10,177 nt of DNA from Armatimonadetes bacterium RBG_19FT_COMBO_69_19. Its GTDB lineage: Bacteria > Sysuimicrobiota > Sysuimicrobiia > Sysuimicrobiales > Kaftiobacteriaceae. The DNA lies in NCBI GenBank assembly GCA_001768125.1, contig MENB01000077.1:1-10177 (forward strand), given 5' to 3'. This document shows positions 1-7,724 of the stretch, in pieces (the first letter of the stretch is position 1; each line of letters begins with the position of its first letter). Both the position numbers and the translations under genes were made by a program. The notes under the pieces were generated by a model. It saw only the letters and a program-made list of their open reading frames with translations, was not told the origin of the DNA and did not search any database.

Positions 1-654
1 GAGATGACGTATGAGGAGATCCAGGCGGCGACGGAGGAGGCGCACAAGGCGGGCAAACACGTTGCCGCCCATGCCCATGCCACCGTGACGATCAAGGACT
101 GCCTGCGGGCCGGCGTGAACACCATCGAGCACGGCCGGTATCTGGATGAGGAAGCTGCGTCGCTGATGGCGCGGGCAGGGGCCTTCCTCGTGCCGACCCT
201 GTCGATTGCCCGCTCCATTGCCTACCGAGGGGAACAGTGGAACACCCCGCCGGATGCCGTTGAGTATGCGCGACGCGCTCTGAAGGCCGCCGAGGCCGGG
301 GTACGCCTGGCGCGCGAAGCCGGCGTGCGGATCGCCGTCGGCACCGATCCGCCGCGGCTGGACACCGTGCCGATGGAGTGCGAGGCGCTGGTGGAGGCGG
401 GGCTTACGCCCATGGAAGCGATCGTGGGGGCCACGTTGCGAGGCGCGGAGATCGTGGGGCGGGAGCAGGATTTCGGTACGGTGCAGGCGGGCCGGCGGGC
501 CGACCTGGCCGCGTACGCCGCCAACCCGCTTGACGACATCCGCGTGCTCGCGCAGGTGGAGTTTGTCATGAAGGACGGGATGACCGTGAAGGCGCCCGTG
601 GATAGGGGCGAGCACGTGACCGGCGGCGCCGCGCGCAGGGGGAGGGCACACTGA
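1..654 (+). CDS. Amidohydrolase, C-terminal part (5' end outside window)
   Basis: This is the 3' portion of a metal-dependent amidohydrolase of the imidazolonepropionase/Xaa-Pro dipeptidase-like group. The frame is already open at base 1 (Glu codon). The ATG at base 4 is an internal Met, because the same residues occur about 196 residues into the complete neighbouring paralogue. Visible TIM-barrel landmarks are the strand-5 His in HVAAHAH, the strand-6 His in NTIEHG, and the strand-8 catalytic Asp in VGTDPP. These are followed by the usual tail (GAEIVGREQDFGTVQAGRRADLA, then NPLDDI), where the metallo-barrel returns to the small beta domain. The N-terminal HxH and the bridging Lys lie upstream of the window. 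The enzyme probably hydrolyses a dipeptide-like or cyclic amide bond in the cytoplasm; no secretion signal can be judged. It differs from its neighbour around the strand-5 loop (HAHATVTIKD against HAMCTEGILN), which may change substrate preference. Its stop overlaps the next start by one base, so the two are surely co-translated. Confidence 0.9.
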   Translation, partial: EMTYEEIQAATEEAHKAGKHVAAHAHATVTIKDCLRAGVNTIEHGRYLDEEAASLMARAGAFLVPTLSIARSIAYRGEQWNTPPDAVEYARRALKAAEAGVRLAREAGVRIAVGTDPPRLDTVPMECEALVEAGLTPMEAIVGATLRGAEIVGREQDFGTVQAGRRADLAAYAANPLDDIRVLAQVEFVMKDGMTVKAPVDRGEHVTGGAARRGRAH

Positions 655-1862
655 TGGCAGCGGAGGGACAGCGGTTGGTGGTGCTGGCAGGGACGCTGAT
701 CGACGGGACGGGGACGGACCCGCTGGAGAAGGCGGCAATCGTCATTGAGGGCGGGCGTTTCAGCCAGGTGGGGCCACAGAACAAGATCAAGGTGGACCGC
801 AAGGACGGCGCGGTGCTGGACCTGAGCGACCGGGTGGTGCTGCCGGGGTTGATGGACGCGCACTGCCACTTCTACCACATGTACCGGAACTACTACGAAG
901 AGAACACCGTGGCGTTCGTGGCCCGAGCGATGCAGAACGCGGGGATGTGGCTGGACATGGGCGTGACCACGGTGCGGGAGATTGGGACGCGGGAGAACCT
1001 GGACCTGGGGTTGCGGGATGCGATCGCCGCGGGGCTGGTCCGGGGGCCGCGGATCTTTGCGAGCGGGACGGCGCTGGCGGCGACGGGTGGGGGGCCGGTG
1101 CTGGACGCGCCGCGGCGGTTCGTCTTCGAGATCACGGGAGCGGACGAGGCGCGGCGGGTGGTGCGGAAGCAGCTGCGGGCGGGGGTGGACTTCATCAAGC
1201 TGTTCACCACCGCCGGCGCCCCCTCCGGGCGGCCGGAGATGACGTATGAGGAGATCCAGGCGGCGACGGAGGAGGTGCACAAGGCGGGCAAACACGTTGC
1301 CGCCCACGCGATGTGCACAGAGGGCATCCTAAATTGCCTGCGGGCCGGCGTGAACACCATCGAGCACGGGAACGGGGTGAACGAGGAGTGTGTGGCGCTG
1401 ATGGTCAAGCAGGGGGCGTATCTCGTCCCCACGCTGTCCATCACCTACTCCATGGCCTATCGGGGGGAGCGCTGGAACACTCCCCAGTCAGTCGTCGAGT
1501 TTGCTCGGGGTGAACTGCCCGGGCTGATGGCCGGGGTGCGCCTGGCGCGAGAGGCCGGGGTCAAGATCGCGGCGGGCACCGATCCGCCGCGGCTGGACAC
1601 TGTGCCGATGGAGTGTGCGGTGCTGGTGGAGGCGGGGCTCACGCCGATGGAGGCCATTGTCGCGGCGACGCGCCGCGGCGCGGAGATCGTGGGGCGGGAG
1701 GAGGACTTCGGCACGGTGCAGCCGGGCCGGCGGGCGGACCTCGCGGGTTATGGGGTCAATCCGCTCGACGACATCACCGTACTGCAGCGCGCCGAGCTGG
1801 TGATGAAGGACGGGGTGGTCGTCAAGGACGGATTGGGGCGCCTCGCCGCGTCCGCCGCGTAG
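654..1862 (+). CDS. Amidohydrolase family protein (complete, tandem paralogue)
   Basis: This is a complete 402-residue metal-dependent amidohydrolase, a normal length for the imidazolonepropionase/Xaa-Pro dipeptidase-like group. All expected binuclear-site residues are present in order: H70-C-H72 in LMDAHCHFYH (strand 1), K182 in DFIKLFTTAG (candidate carboxylated lysine), H218 in HVAAHA, H238 in NTIEHG, and D310 in AAGTDPP. Residues 1-60 form the beta-sandwich half (LAGTLIDGTG, LDLSDRVVLPGL), completed by the C-terminal part (GTVQPGRRADLAGY, NPLDDI, VMKDGVVVKDG). There is no signal peptide, so it is likely cytoplasmic. The ATG shares one base with the upstream TGA and has a strong AGGGGGAGGG ribosome site about 7 bases upstream. 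The substrate cannot be read from sequence. Context (M19, M20 and lyase genes downstream) favours a dipeptide or N-acyl/N-substituted amino acid. The gene is roughly 70% identical in protein to the preceding copy by eye. Confidence 0.93.
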   Translation: MAAEGQRLVVLAGTLIDGTGTDPLEKAAIVIEGGRFSQVGPQNKIKVDRKDGAVLDLSDRVVLPGLMDAHCHFYHMYRNYYEENTVAFVARAMQNAGMWLDMGVTTVREIGTRENLDLGLRDAIAAGLVRGPRIFASGTALAATGGGPVLDAPRRFVFEITGADEARRVVRKQLRAGVDFIKLFTTAGAPSGRPEMTYEEIQAATEEVHKAGKHVAAHAMCTEGILNCLRAGVNTIEHGNGVNEECVALMVKQGAYLVPTLSITYSMAYRGERWNTPQSVVEFARGELPGLMAGVRLAREAGVKIAAGTDPPRLDTVPMECAVLVEAGLTPMEAIVAATRRGAEIVGREEDFGTVQPGRRADLAGYGVNPLDDITVLQRAELVMKDGVVVKDGLGRLAASAA

Positions 1863-1868
1863 CCCCCG

Positions 1869-3341
1869 ATGCCGCCTGACCCGTCCAAGACCGCGGTCGA
1901 CCGGTGGCTGCGCGGCCCCCGTCTGGCCGACGACCGTCGCCGCTTTCTCGCAGCGCTGCTAGATATCAATTGCGCGCACGTTGTCATGCTGCGGGAACGC
2001 GGGCTGGTTGCCTCGGATGCCGCCCGCGCGCTCCTGGACGCGAACGAGGGGATCCGGCTGGATCCGGGCCGGCTCGATGCCCATCCCGAGCGCGAAGACC
2101 TCTACTTCACCGTCGAGGCCGCGATCGCCAGCTCGGCCGGGGAGGAAGCCGGAGGCCAGCTGCACATTGGGCGGAGCCGCAACGACATCACCGCCACGAT
2201 GACCCGGATGGTGGTGCGTGATGACGATGCGCGGCTCGGACGCCTCTTGCTCGACGTTATCCGCGCCCTGGTCACCCTGGCCGCCGGGCACGCGCGGACG
2301 CTGATGCCCGGCTACACTCACCTCCGGCCGGGCCAACCGACGACGTTCGGTCACTACCTGACGGGCGTGGCGTGGGCGCTGCGCCGCGACTACCAGCGCC
2401 TGGCCGACGGGCGCGGCCGGGCGGACGAGTGCCCGATGGGTGCCGCGGCCTTCGCCGGGACGGGGTTCGACATCGACCGCGAGCGCATCGCGGCGCTGCT
2501 CGGGTTTGCCCGGCCAGTACCGCATACACAGGACGCTGTGGCATCGCGCGACAGTGTTCTGGAGCTGCTGGCCGGGCTCGCCCTGACCGCGTCCACGCTG
2601 GCGCGATGGATCGAGGATTGGTATGTCTGGTCCACGCTGGAGTTCGGATTCCTCCTCCTCGATCCTGCGATCGCCGGCGGCAGCAGCATCATGCCGCAGA
2701 AGCAGAACCCCAACGCCCTGGAGCGGACCCGGGCGAAGGCTGGGCACGTGGCGGCGGCCCTGCTGGACGCGTTGTTCGCCACAAAGGGAACAGGGTTCAC
2801 GCACGCTCAGGACATCAGCGTGGAGAGTGTGGCGCCGTTCTGGGTGGCGGCGGGCGAAATGGAAGCCATGCTGGATGTGAGCTGCCAGTTGGTCCGCTGC
2901 GTGCGCGTCAACTCCGCACGGATGCGCGAACGTGCTACCTCCGGGTTCACGATGGCCACGGAGATCACCGATGAACTAGTCCGGACGCGGAGGGTACCCT
3001 TCCGCACCGCGCACGGCATCGTCGCCCGGGCGGTGCGCGAGACGGCGGATGGTGATCAGCCAGCCCTTCTGGCGCGGTTGAATGCGGTTGGGGCCGAACT
3101 GGGCCGTCCGCTGCAGGTCACTGAGGCCGAGATCCACGGCTGGATGGATCCGGAGGCGGCCATCGCGCGGCGGCACTCCGGCGGTCCGTCCCCGGAAGAG
3201 GTGGCCCGCCTCCTGGGAGACCTCCGTCAGTGGATCCAGACGGCCGAGGACGAGCTGGAGCAGATCCGGCGCCGCCTGGCCGCGGCGGTAGCCGCCAGGG
3301 AACAGGCGGTGCGGTGCATCCTGGCCGGCGCCGAGGCGTGA
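1869..3341 (+). CDS. Argininosuccinate lyase superfamily enzyme, probably not a true ArgH
   Basis: This 490-residue protein belongs to the fumarase/argininosuccinate lyase superfamily, which eliminates fumarate from N-substituted aspartates or similar substrates. Superfamily landmarks are intact: GRSRND at 101-106, PGYTH with T150-H151, GTGFDIDRERIAALLGF at 197-213, the signature loop GSSIMPQKQNP at 271-281 containing the catalytic serine, and a C-terminal TSGFTMATEITDELVR block. Two regions depart from ArgH. The canonical substrate-loop stretch YNKDLQEDKE reads HAQDISVESV at 312-321, so the Lys and Gln that contact argininosuccinate become Gln314 and Ser317. The N-terminal GGRF and GSxAHA motifs are absent (INCAHVVML instead). 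No argG or other arginine genes are nearby. I therefore infer a relative acting on another N-substituted amino acid, as ethylenediaminedisuccinate lyase does in the same family. The ATG lies 6 bases past the previous stop without a clear ribosome site, so translation is probably coupled. A true ArgH with odd loops remains possible. Confidence 0.85.
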   Translation: MPPDPSKTAVDRWLRGPRLADDRRRFLAALLDINCAHVVMLRERGLVASDAARALLDANEGIRLDPGRLDAHPEREDLYFTVEAAIASSAGEEAGGQLHIGRSRNDITATMTRMVVRDDDARLGRLLLDVIRALVTLAAGHARTLMPGYTHLRPGQPTTFGHYLTGVAWALRRDYQRLADGRGRADECPMGAAAFAGTGFDIDRERIAALLGFARPVPHTQDAVASRDSVLELLAGLALTASTLARWIEDWYVWSTLEFGFLLLDPAIAGGSSIMPQKQNPNALERTRAKAGHVAAALLDALFATKGTGFTHAQDISVESVAPFWVAAGEMEAMLDVSCQLVRCVRVNSARMRERATSGFTMATEITDELVRTRRVPFRTAHGIVARAVRETADGDQPALLARLNAVGAELGRPLQVTEAEIHGWMDPEAAIARRHSGGPSPEEVARLLGDLRQWIQTAEDELEQIRRRLAAAVAAREQAVRCILAGAEA

Positions 3342-3353
3342 CACTTCGGACGC

Positions 3354-3360
3354 GGAGGGG
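3354..3360 (+). promoter_or_regulatory. Ribosome binding site fixing the M19 start
   Basis: GGAGGGG lies 7 bases before the ATG at 3368. It decides this start, because the reading frame stays open upstream into the 3' end of the lyase gene (back to about 3230). That upstream stretch has the composition of a shadow frame and no homology. Confidence 0.75.
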
Positions 3361-3367
3361 GAAGGGT

Positions 3368-4387
3368 ATGAAGCAGATCGCGGTAGATGAAGCGGCGGCG
3401 CGTCGGTTTCATCAGGAGGCCCTGGTGATCAACGCGCTGGACTCCACGCTGGAGGACAAGTTTACGGAGGACTACGTACAGGCCCTGATCGCGGGCGGCA
3501 TCAATGCCCTGAACGTCACCGTTCCCAGGCCGGAGCACCACTTCCGGGACGCGATTCGAGACTATGTGAAGTGGCGCCGCCGGCTGAGCGCGCTGGGTGA
3601 CGCTGTGCGGATCGTACGCCGCGCTGGCGACATCGGCCAGGCCAAAGAGGCGGGGCAGATCGCCGTCATCCTGGGGTTTCAGAATGCAAAGGCCATTGAG
3701 GACGACCTGGCGCTGCTGGAGGTCTTCCACCGTCTGGACGTGCGCGTCGTGCAGTTGACGTATGAGTATCGCAACTACGTCGGCAACGGCGTCGGCGAGC
3801 GCGTGGACGGGGGCCTGAGCCGGTTCGGTGTGGTCGCGGTGCAGGAGATGAACCGGCTCGGGATCGTTGTCGACCTCTCGCACGTAGGAGAGCGATCTTC
3901 GCTCGACGCGGTCGAGGCTTCTTCGGCGCCGGTGATCGTGTCGCACACCGTGGCCAAGGCGGTGCGCAACCACTTCCGCGGGGTGTCGGACGACATCCTG
4001 CGCGCTGTGGCCGCCCGCGGCGGGTGCATCGGCGTGGCGGGTCTATCGCTATTCCTCCGGGACGACGGTGTGGAGCGTGGCTCCACGCTGGCGGACTACG
4101 TGGATCACATGGAGCACATGATCGACGTCGCGGGCATCGACCACGTCGGCATTGGGTTCGACATCGGGTTCAAGCGCACTGAGGCAGACAGCCAGCGTAT
4201 CGCCAGCACGTATCCCGAGTTCGCCGTGAACCCACCCCTCGCGCTCCGCTACGCGACCGAGATCAACCGCGCAGACAAGGTGCCGAACCTGACCGTGGAG
4301 CTGTTGGGGCGCGGGTACCGTGAGGACGACGTGCGCAAGGTCCTGGGCCTCAACTGGTATCGGGTCTTCTCGCAGGTCTGGGGGTAG
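3368..4387 (+). CDS. Peptidase M19 (membrane/renal dipeptidase) family protein with atypical metal site
   Basis: This 339-residue protein has the length and fold signature of the M19 dipeptidase family, a TIM barrel that classically cleaves dipeptides with two zinc ions. Conserved elements are VVDLSH with H172, IVSHT with H193, NHFRGVSDD with R204, GIGFD with D265, and a C-terminal GLNWYRVF. Several canonical ligands are missing. The N-terminal DGHxD motif reads NALDS at 22-26, so both HxD ligands are lost. The bridging Glu of the GxEGG segment is Gln105 in ILGFQNA. The binuclear centre therefore cannot form in the usual way, and at most a mononuclear site around H172/H193/D265 remains. LGFQN appears to mark a divergent M19 subgroup often annotated simply as membrane dipeptidase; this is my recollection, not a search. 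There is no signal peptide, so it is probably cytoplasmic. The gene follows the lyase by 26 bases and abuts the M20 gene, so it is in the same operon. The actual reaction is unknown. Confidence 0.85.
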   Translation: MKQIAVDEAAARRFHQEALVINALDSTLEDKFTEDYVQALIAGGINALNVTVPRPEHHFRDAIRDYVKWRRRLSALGDAVRIVRRAGDIGQAKEAGQIAVILGFQNAKAIEDDLALLEVFHRLDVRVVQLTYEYRNYVGNGVGERVDGGLSRFGVVAVQEMNRLGIVVDLSHVGERSSLDAVEASSAPVIVSHTVAKAVRNHFRGVSDDILRAVAARGGCIGVAGLSLFLRDDGVERGSTLADYVDHMEHMIDVAGIDHVGIGFDIGFKRTEADSQRIASTYPEFAVNPPLALRYATEINRADKVPNLTVELLGRGYREDDVRKVLGLNWYRVFSQVWG

Positions 4388-4421
4388 TGAGCCAGCCGGG
4401 GCCGCGCGCGGCAGCCGGCGC

Positions 4422-4428
4422 GGAGAGG
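4422..4428 (+). promoter_or_regulatory. Ribosome binding site favouring the ATG start of the M20 gene
   Basis: GGAGAGG precedes the ATG at 4432 with suitable spacing (6 bases after GGAG). The competing GTG at 4387 overlaps the previous stop. It has only a weak G-run ahead of it and would add 15 residues that look like untranslated GC-rich sequence. Confidence 0.6.
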
Positions 4429-4431
4429 ACG

Positions 4432-5802
4432 ATGGAGCTCGAGCGGGTCTTTCACCGGATCGACGAGACCTTTGACCGCACCGTGGCGGAGCTGACCGCG
4501 TTCTGCGCCCAGCCGAGCATTTCCGCGCAGGGCATTGGAATGCAGGAGATGGCGGCGCTGGTTGCGGCGCGCTTCCGTGACCTCGGCGCGGACGTCCTCC
4601 CGCACGGCTTCGATTCCGGCTACCCCGTGATCTTCGCCCGACTGGCCGGCCAGAGCCCAAGGAGATTGCTGTTCTACAACCACTATGACGTGCAGCCGCC
4701 GGATCCCCTCGACCAGTGGCGCTCGCCTCCGTTCCAGCCCGAGGTGCGCGATGGATTTTTCTACGCCCGAGGAGCAGCCGACAACAAAGGCTCCCTCGTG
4801 GCGAGACTCGCCGCGCTGCGCGCGTTTCGGGAGGTGACGGGTGGCTTGCCGGTGTCCGTGGGCTACGTGGTGGAAGGCGAAGAGGAAGTGGGCAGCCCCC
4901 ACTTGGTGGCCTTTGTGGATGCCCACCGCGCCGCGCTGACCGGCGACGGATTGATCTGGGAAGGGGCTTCAGCCGACCAGCAGGGGAACCCGGTGTTGCG
5001 CCTGGGGAACAAGGGCACGCTGCATGTCGAACTCCGCGCGACCGGTCCGTCCTCCGACGCCCACGCCCGGTTCGGCGGGATCTTCCCCAACCCCATCTGG
5101 AAGATCGTTTGGGCGCTCGGACTGGTCCGCGGACCAGACGGACGGGTTCGCCTGCCCGGTTTTTACGATTCGGTCGTGCCGCCCTCGCCGGCGGAGGACG
5201 CCCTTTACGACCGCCTCGGTGCGGACGCCGGGCCGCTGCTGGGCCGCTACGGGCTGAAGGCCTCGTTTCCCCCGCGACCGGCCAGGGAGATGATGGTCGA
5301 GCTGTACGCGAGACCCACGTGCACGCTGACCGGTATCGGGGGGGGCTACCAGGGGCCGGGCGGCAAGACAATCGTGCCCTCCGCGGCGTTCGCCAAGCTC
5401 GAGTTCAAGCTCGTCCCGGAGCAGAATCCCGACACGCTCCTGGAGGCCCTCCGCGCCCACTTGGTCGCAGAAGGCTGCGACGTGGAGGTTCAGTTGCTGT
5501 CACGCGGTTACCCCTCGAAAACTCCGCTCGACCATCCTTTCGCCGACCTGGTCCGGGTCACGGGAGAACGCGTGTACGGCCGCCCCTTCACGATCGAGCC
5601 CACCTCATCCGGCACCGGCCCGCGTTACGCGTTCACGCGCTGGTCGTCCATTCCGGTGGTCGCGGTAGGCGGCGCGCACGCTGGCTCGATGATCCACGGA
5701 CCCAACGAGAACATCCAGCTGGAGGAGCTCCGGCTGCACACCAAGCATGTGGCGGCGTTGATGCAGGCGATGGCGGGTGGAGTGGACGCGAGCAGAACCT
5801 GA
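4432..5802 (+). CDS. M20 family metallopeptidase (carnosinase/ArgE/DapE-like dipeptidase)
   Basis: This 456-residue M20 metallopeptidase hydrolyses the amide bond of dipeptides or N-acyl amino acids with two zinc or cobalt ions. The catalytic set is complete: H84 and D86 in FYNHYDVQPPDP, bridging D117 in RGAADNKG, general base and ligand E151-E152 in VEGEEEVGSP, and the C-terminal ligand H422 in GSMIHGPNENI. The lid/dimerisation domain (about 190-310) contains the usual SSDAHARFGG segment with H211. The motif HYDVQPxDPxxxWxxPPF is typical of the M20 dipeptidase branch that includes carnosinases, rather than of DapE. There is no signal peptide. I chose the ATG at 4432 for its ribosome site; a GTG at 4387 overlapping the upstream stop is the alternative. 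It is the last gene of the plus-strand run and ends 4 bases from the convergent permease gene, so no terminator separates them. Unlike the M19 neighbour, it looks fully active and may supply the real dipeptidase activity. Confidence 0.92.
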   Translation: MELERVFHRIDETFDRTVAELTAFCAQPSISAQGIGMQEMAALVAARFRDLGADVLPHGFDSGYPVIFARLAGQSPRRLLFYNHYDVQPPDPLDQWRSPPFQPEVRDGFFYARGAADNKGSLVARLAALRAFREVTGGLPVSVGYVVEGEEEVGSPHLVAFVDAHRAALTGDGLIWEGASADQQGNPVLRLGNKGTLHVELRATGPSSDAHARFGGIFPNPIWKIVWALGLVRGPDGRVRLPGFYDSVVPPSPAEDALYDRLGADAGPLLGRYGLKASFPPRPAREMMVELYARPTCTLTGIGGGYQGPGGKTIVPSAAFAKLEFKLVPEQNPDTLLEALRAHLVAEGCDVEVQLLSRGYPSKTPLDHPFADLVRVTGERVYGRPFTIEPTSSGTGPRYAFTRWSSIPVVAVGGAHAGSMIHGPNENIQLEELRLHTKHVAALMQAMAGGVDASRT

Positions 5803-5806
5803 TTCT

Positions 5807-6733
5807 CTACCCAGAGCTTTTGCTGGCGGCACGCAGGCGCAGCCGCGGATCCAGCGCGTCACGCAAGCCGTCTCCTAACAGGTTGATCGAGAATACGGTC
5901 AGCATGATGGCGAGGCCCGGAAAGAACGTCACCCACCACGCGTAGATGAGGAACTCCTGGCCCTCGGCCAGCATCTTGCCCCACTCCGGCGTTGGTGGCT
6001 GTACCCCCAGGCCGAGGAAACTCAGCGCCGAGGCGGTGATGATTGCGCTGGCGATGCGCAGCGTGGCCATCACCACGAGCGGCGCCATCACGTTGGGCAG
6101 GATGTGTCGGAACATGATGTTCGACTCGCGATACCCGAGCGCCCGGGCCGCCAGAACGAACTCCTGTTCCTTGGCGCTGAGGACCATTCCCCGCGTCAGC
6201 CGCACGTAGTCTGGGATAGAGGCGATGCCGACGGCGATCATCAGGTTGACCAGGCTGCCGCCCAGGATGGCGATGATGAACAGCGCCAGTAGGATGCCGG
6301 GAAACGCCAGCATCAAGTCGACCATCCGCATGATCACCGCCTCCATCCGGCCCCCCCGGTAGCCGGCGATGAGCCCCGAACTGACGCCGATCGTGGCGGC
6401 GATGCTCACCGAGATGAGCCCTACCGGGAGCGTTGTGCGTCCACCCCAGAGGACGCGGGAGAAGACGTCGCGGCCGAAGCGGTCGGTGCCCATGGGGTGG
6501 GCGCGGCTCGGCGGCGTCAGGGCTTCGCCCTGACCGATCTTGAGCGGGTTGTAAGGACTCAACCGGGAAGCGGTGAGGGCGGACAGAACGATGAGGAGCA
6601 GCACAACGCTGCCAACCAGCGCGCTCCGGCTCTGCCGGAAGCGGCGGATCGCGAGCGCTGTCGGCGTACGACGGGGGCGGTCCCGATCTGTCACGTTTGT
6701 CGGCGGGGAAACCGCTAGGCGCGCCACGGACAT
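5807..6733 (-). CDS. DppC/OppC-type ABC transporter permease
   Basis: This 308-residue inner-membrane permease belongs to the peptide/nickel (PepT) ABC import family and forms the channel with the DppB-type partner encoded just upstream. Seen directly: a positively charged N-terminus, a first membrane segment at about 38-56, the DppC hallmark HPMGTDRFGRDVFSR at 79-93, several further hydrophobic segments (about 103-123, 138-160, 162-174, 219-240, 265-288), and the cytoplasmic EAA loop that docks the ATPase (EFVLAARALGYRESNIMFRHILPN, 191-214). The tail LGDGLRDALDPRLR is typical. The start is slightly uncertain. The ATG has GGAGG only 2 bases away, whereas a GTG two codons later (6727) has an ideal 8-base spacing; the product is almost the same. 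It lies 9 bases after the DppB-type gene in one operon. No ATPase gene follows; the next gene is convergent. Confidence 0.93.
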   Translation of the reverse strand: MSVARLAVSPPTNVTDRDRPRRTPTALAIRRFRQSRSALVGSVVLLLIVLSALTASRLSPYNPLKIGQGEALTPPSRAHPMGTDRFGRDVFSRVLWGGRTTLPVGLISVSIAATIGVSSGLIAGYRGGRMEAVIMRMVDLMLAFPGILLALFIIAILGGSLVNLMIAVGIASIPDYVRLTRGMVLSAKEQEFVLAARALGYRESNIMFRHILPNVMAPLVVMATLRIASAIITASALSFLGLGVQPPTPEWGKMLAEGQEFLIYAWWVTFFPGLAIMLTVFSINLLGDGLRDALDPRLRLRAASKSSG

Positions 6734-6742
6734 TTCCTCCCA

Positions 6743-7666
6743 CTAGTCATACCGCACCCGCGGATCGACGGCGGCATACGCGACGTCGACGACCAGGTTC
6801 ACGAGCAGGAATGACACTGCCGCAAACAGCACGATGCCCTGGACCATCGTGTAGTCCCGATTGAGGATGGAGGTCACGGTCAGGCGTCCCAGCCCGGGGC
6901 GGGAAAAGACCATTTCCGTCGTCACCGCCCCTGTCATCAGATGGCCGAACTGAAGGCCGAGGATCGTCACGGTCGGGATGAGGGCGTTCTTCAGGGCGTG
7001 GCGCAAGACCACGACCCGAGGCGCCAGGCCCTTGCTGCGTGCGGTGGTGATGTAGTCCTGGCGGAGGACCTCCAGCATGCTGGAGCGGACCAGCCTGGCC
7101 AAGATGGCCGCCGAGGAGAGACCCAGGGCTAGCGCCGGGAGCACAAGGCGTTCCATACCCCCCTGGCCGGTGGCGGGGAACCACGCCAGGCGGAACGAGA
7201 AGAACAGGATCAGCAGCAAACCAGAATAGAACGTGGGCATGGAGACGCCCACCATCGCCACGGCCATGGCGGACGTATCCACCCACGATCCGTGCATCAC
7301 CGCGGCCACGATGCCGAGGACGGTGCCGACGAGTACGGCAACCACCATCGCCGCCATCGTCAACTGAAACGTCCCCGGCAGGGCCTGCAGGATGCTATCC
7401 CGCACCGACCCCCGGTGCCGCATGCTGATCCCCAGGTCGCCGCGGGCCAGGCGCCATATGTAGTCTGCGTACTGTACCCACACGGGACGGTCCAATCCGA
7501 GCAGGCGCCTGATCTGGGCGGTGAGCTCCTCGCCCAGCGGCGTATCCCCCGCGTAGATGAGTGCCGGATCGCCCGGGATCAGGTGCAGCATGGAGAAGGT
7601 GAGGAGGGAGATCCCGATCAGAACGGGGATGACGTGGATCAGGCGCTGTGCGATGAACCTGTGCAT
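6743..7666 (-). CDS. DppB/OppB-type ABC transporter permease
   Basis: This 307-residue inner-membrane permease of the peptide/nickel ABC import family is the first of the two channel subunits. Family hallmarks are visible: the N-terminal membrane segment IPVLIGISLLTFSMLHLIPGDP (13-34), LGLDRPVWVQYADYIWRLARGDLG (56-79), central membrane segments at about 103-124, 134-158 and 173-192, and the EAA loop DYITTARSKGLAPRVVVLRHALKNALIP at 204-231. It also has VFSRPGLGRL (253-262) and the C-terminal DPRVRYD. The ATG is preceded by GGAG with 5 bases spacing. It follows the solute-binding protein gene across a 115-base gap holding a strong inverted repeat, and is followed 9 bases later by the DppC-type gene. 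Substrate cannot be read from a permease; the neighbouring hydrolases suggest peptides or peptide-like compounds. Confidence 0.94.
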   Translation of the reverse strand: MHRFIAQRLIHVIPVLIGISLLTFSMLHLIPGDPALIYAGDTPLGEELTAQIRRLLGLDRPVWVQYADYIWRLARGDLGISMRHRGSVRDSILQALPGTFQLTMAAMVVAVLVGTVLGIVAAVMHGSWVDTSAMAVAMVGVSMPTFYSGLLLILFFSFRLAWFPATGQGGMERLVLPALALGLSSAAILARLVRSSMLEVLRQDYITTARSKGLAPRVVVLRHALKNALIPTVTILGLQFGHLMTGAVTTEMVFSRPGLGRLTVTSILNRDYTMVQGIVLFAAVSFLLVNLVVDVAYAAVDPRVRYD

Positions 7667-7724
7667 GCACGCTCCGGCTCGGCCCGTGCCTTCTTCGCAA
7701 CCGCTGGCAGTCCTCCTGGCAGGC

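Noticed and set aside
4..654. ATG at base 4 as the true start of the first amidohydrolase
   Set aside because: The same Met-Thr-Tyr-Glu-Glu sequence is internal (about residue 196) in the complete paralogue, so the gene begins upstream of the window.
222..1307. Long minus-strand open frame (361 codons) opposite the amidohydrolases
   Set aside because: Pro/Arg/His-rich composition typical of antisense shadows in GC-rich DNA, and it spans two clear plus-strand genes.
3230..3367. N-terminal extension of the M19 protein into the lyase gene
   Set aside because: The lyase C-terminus occupies this DNA in another frame, and a strong ribosome site precedes the ATG at 3368.
4049..5371. 440-codon minus-strand open frame
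   Set aside because: Arg/Pro/Ser-rich shadow opposite the M19 and M20 genes; no recognisable domain.
4716..5945. 409-codon plus-strand open frame
   Set aside because: An out-of-frame shadow of the M20 gene, Arg/Gly-rich, running into the opposite-strand permease; the M20 frame carries all catalytic motifs.
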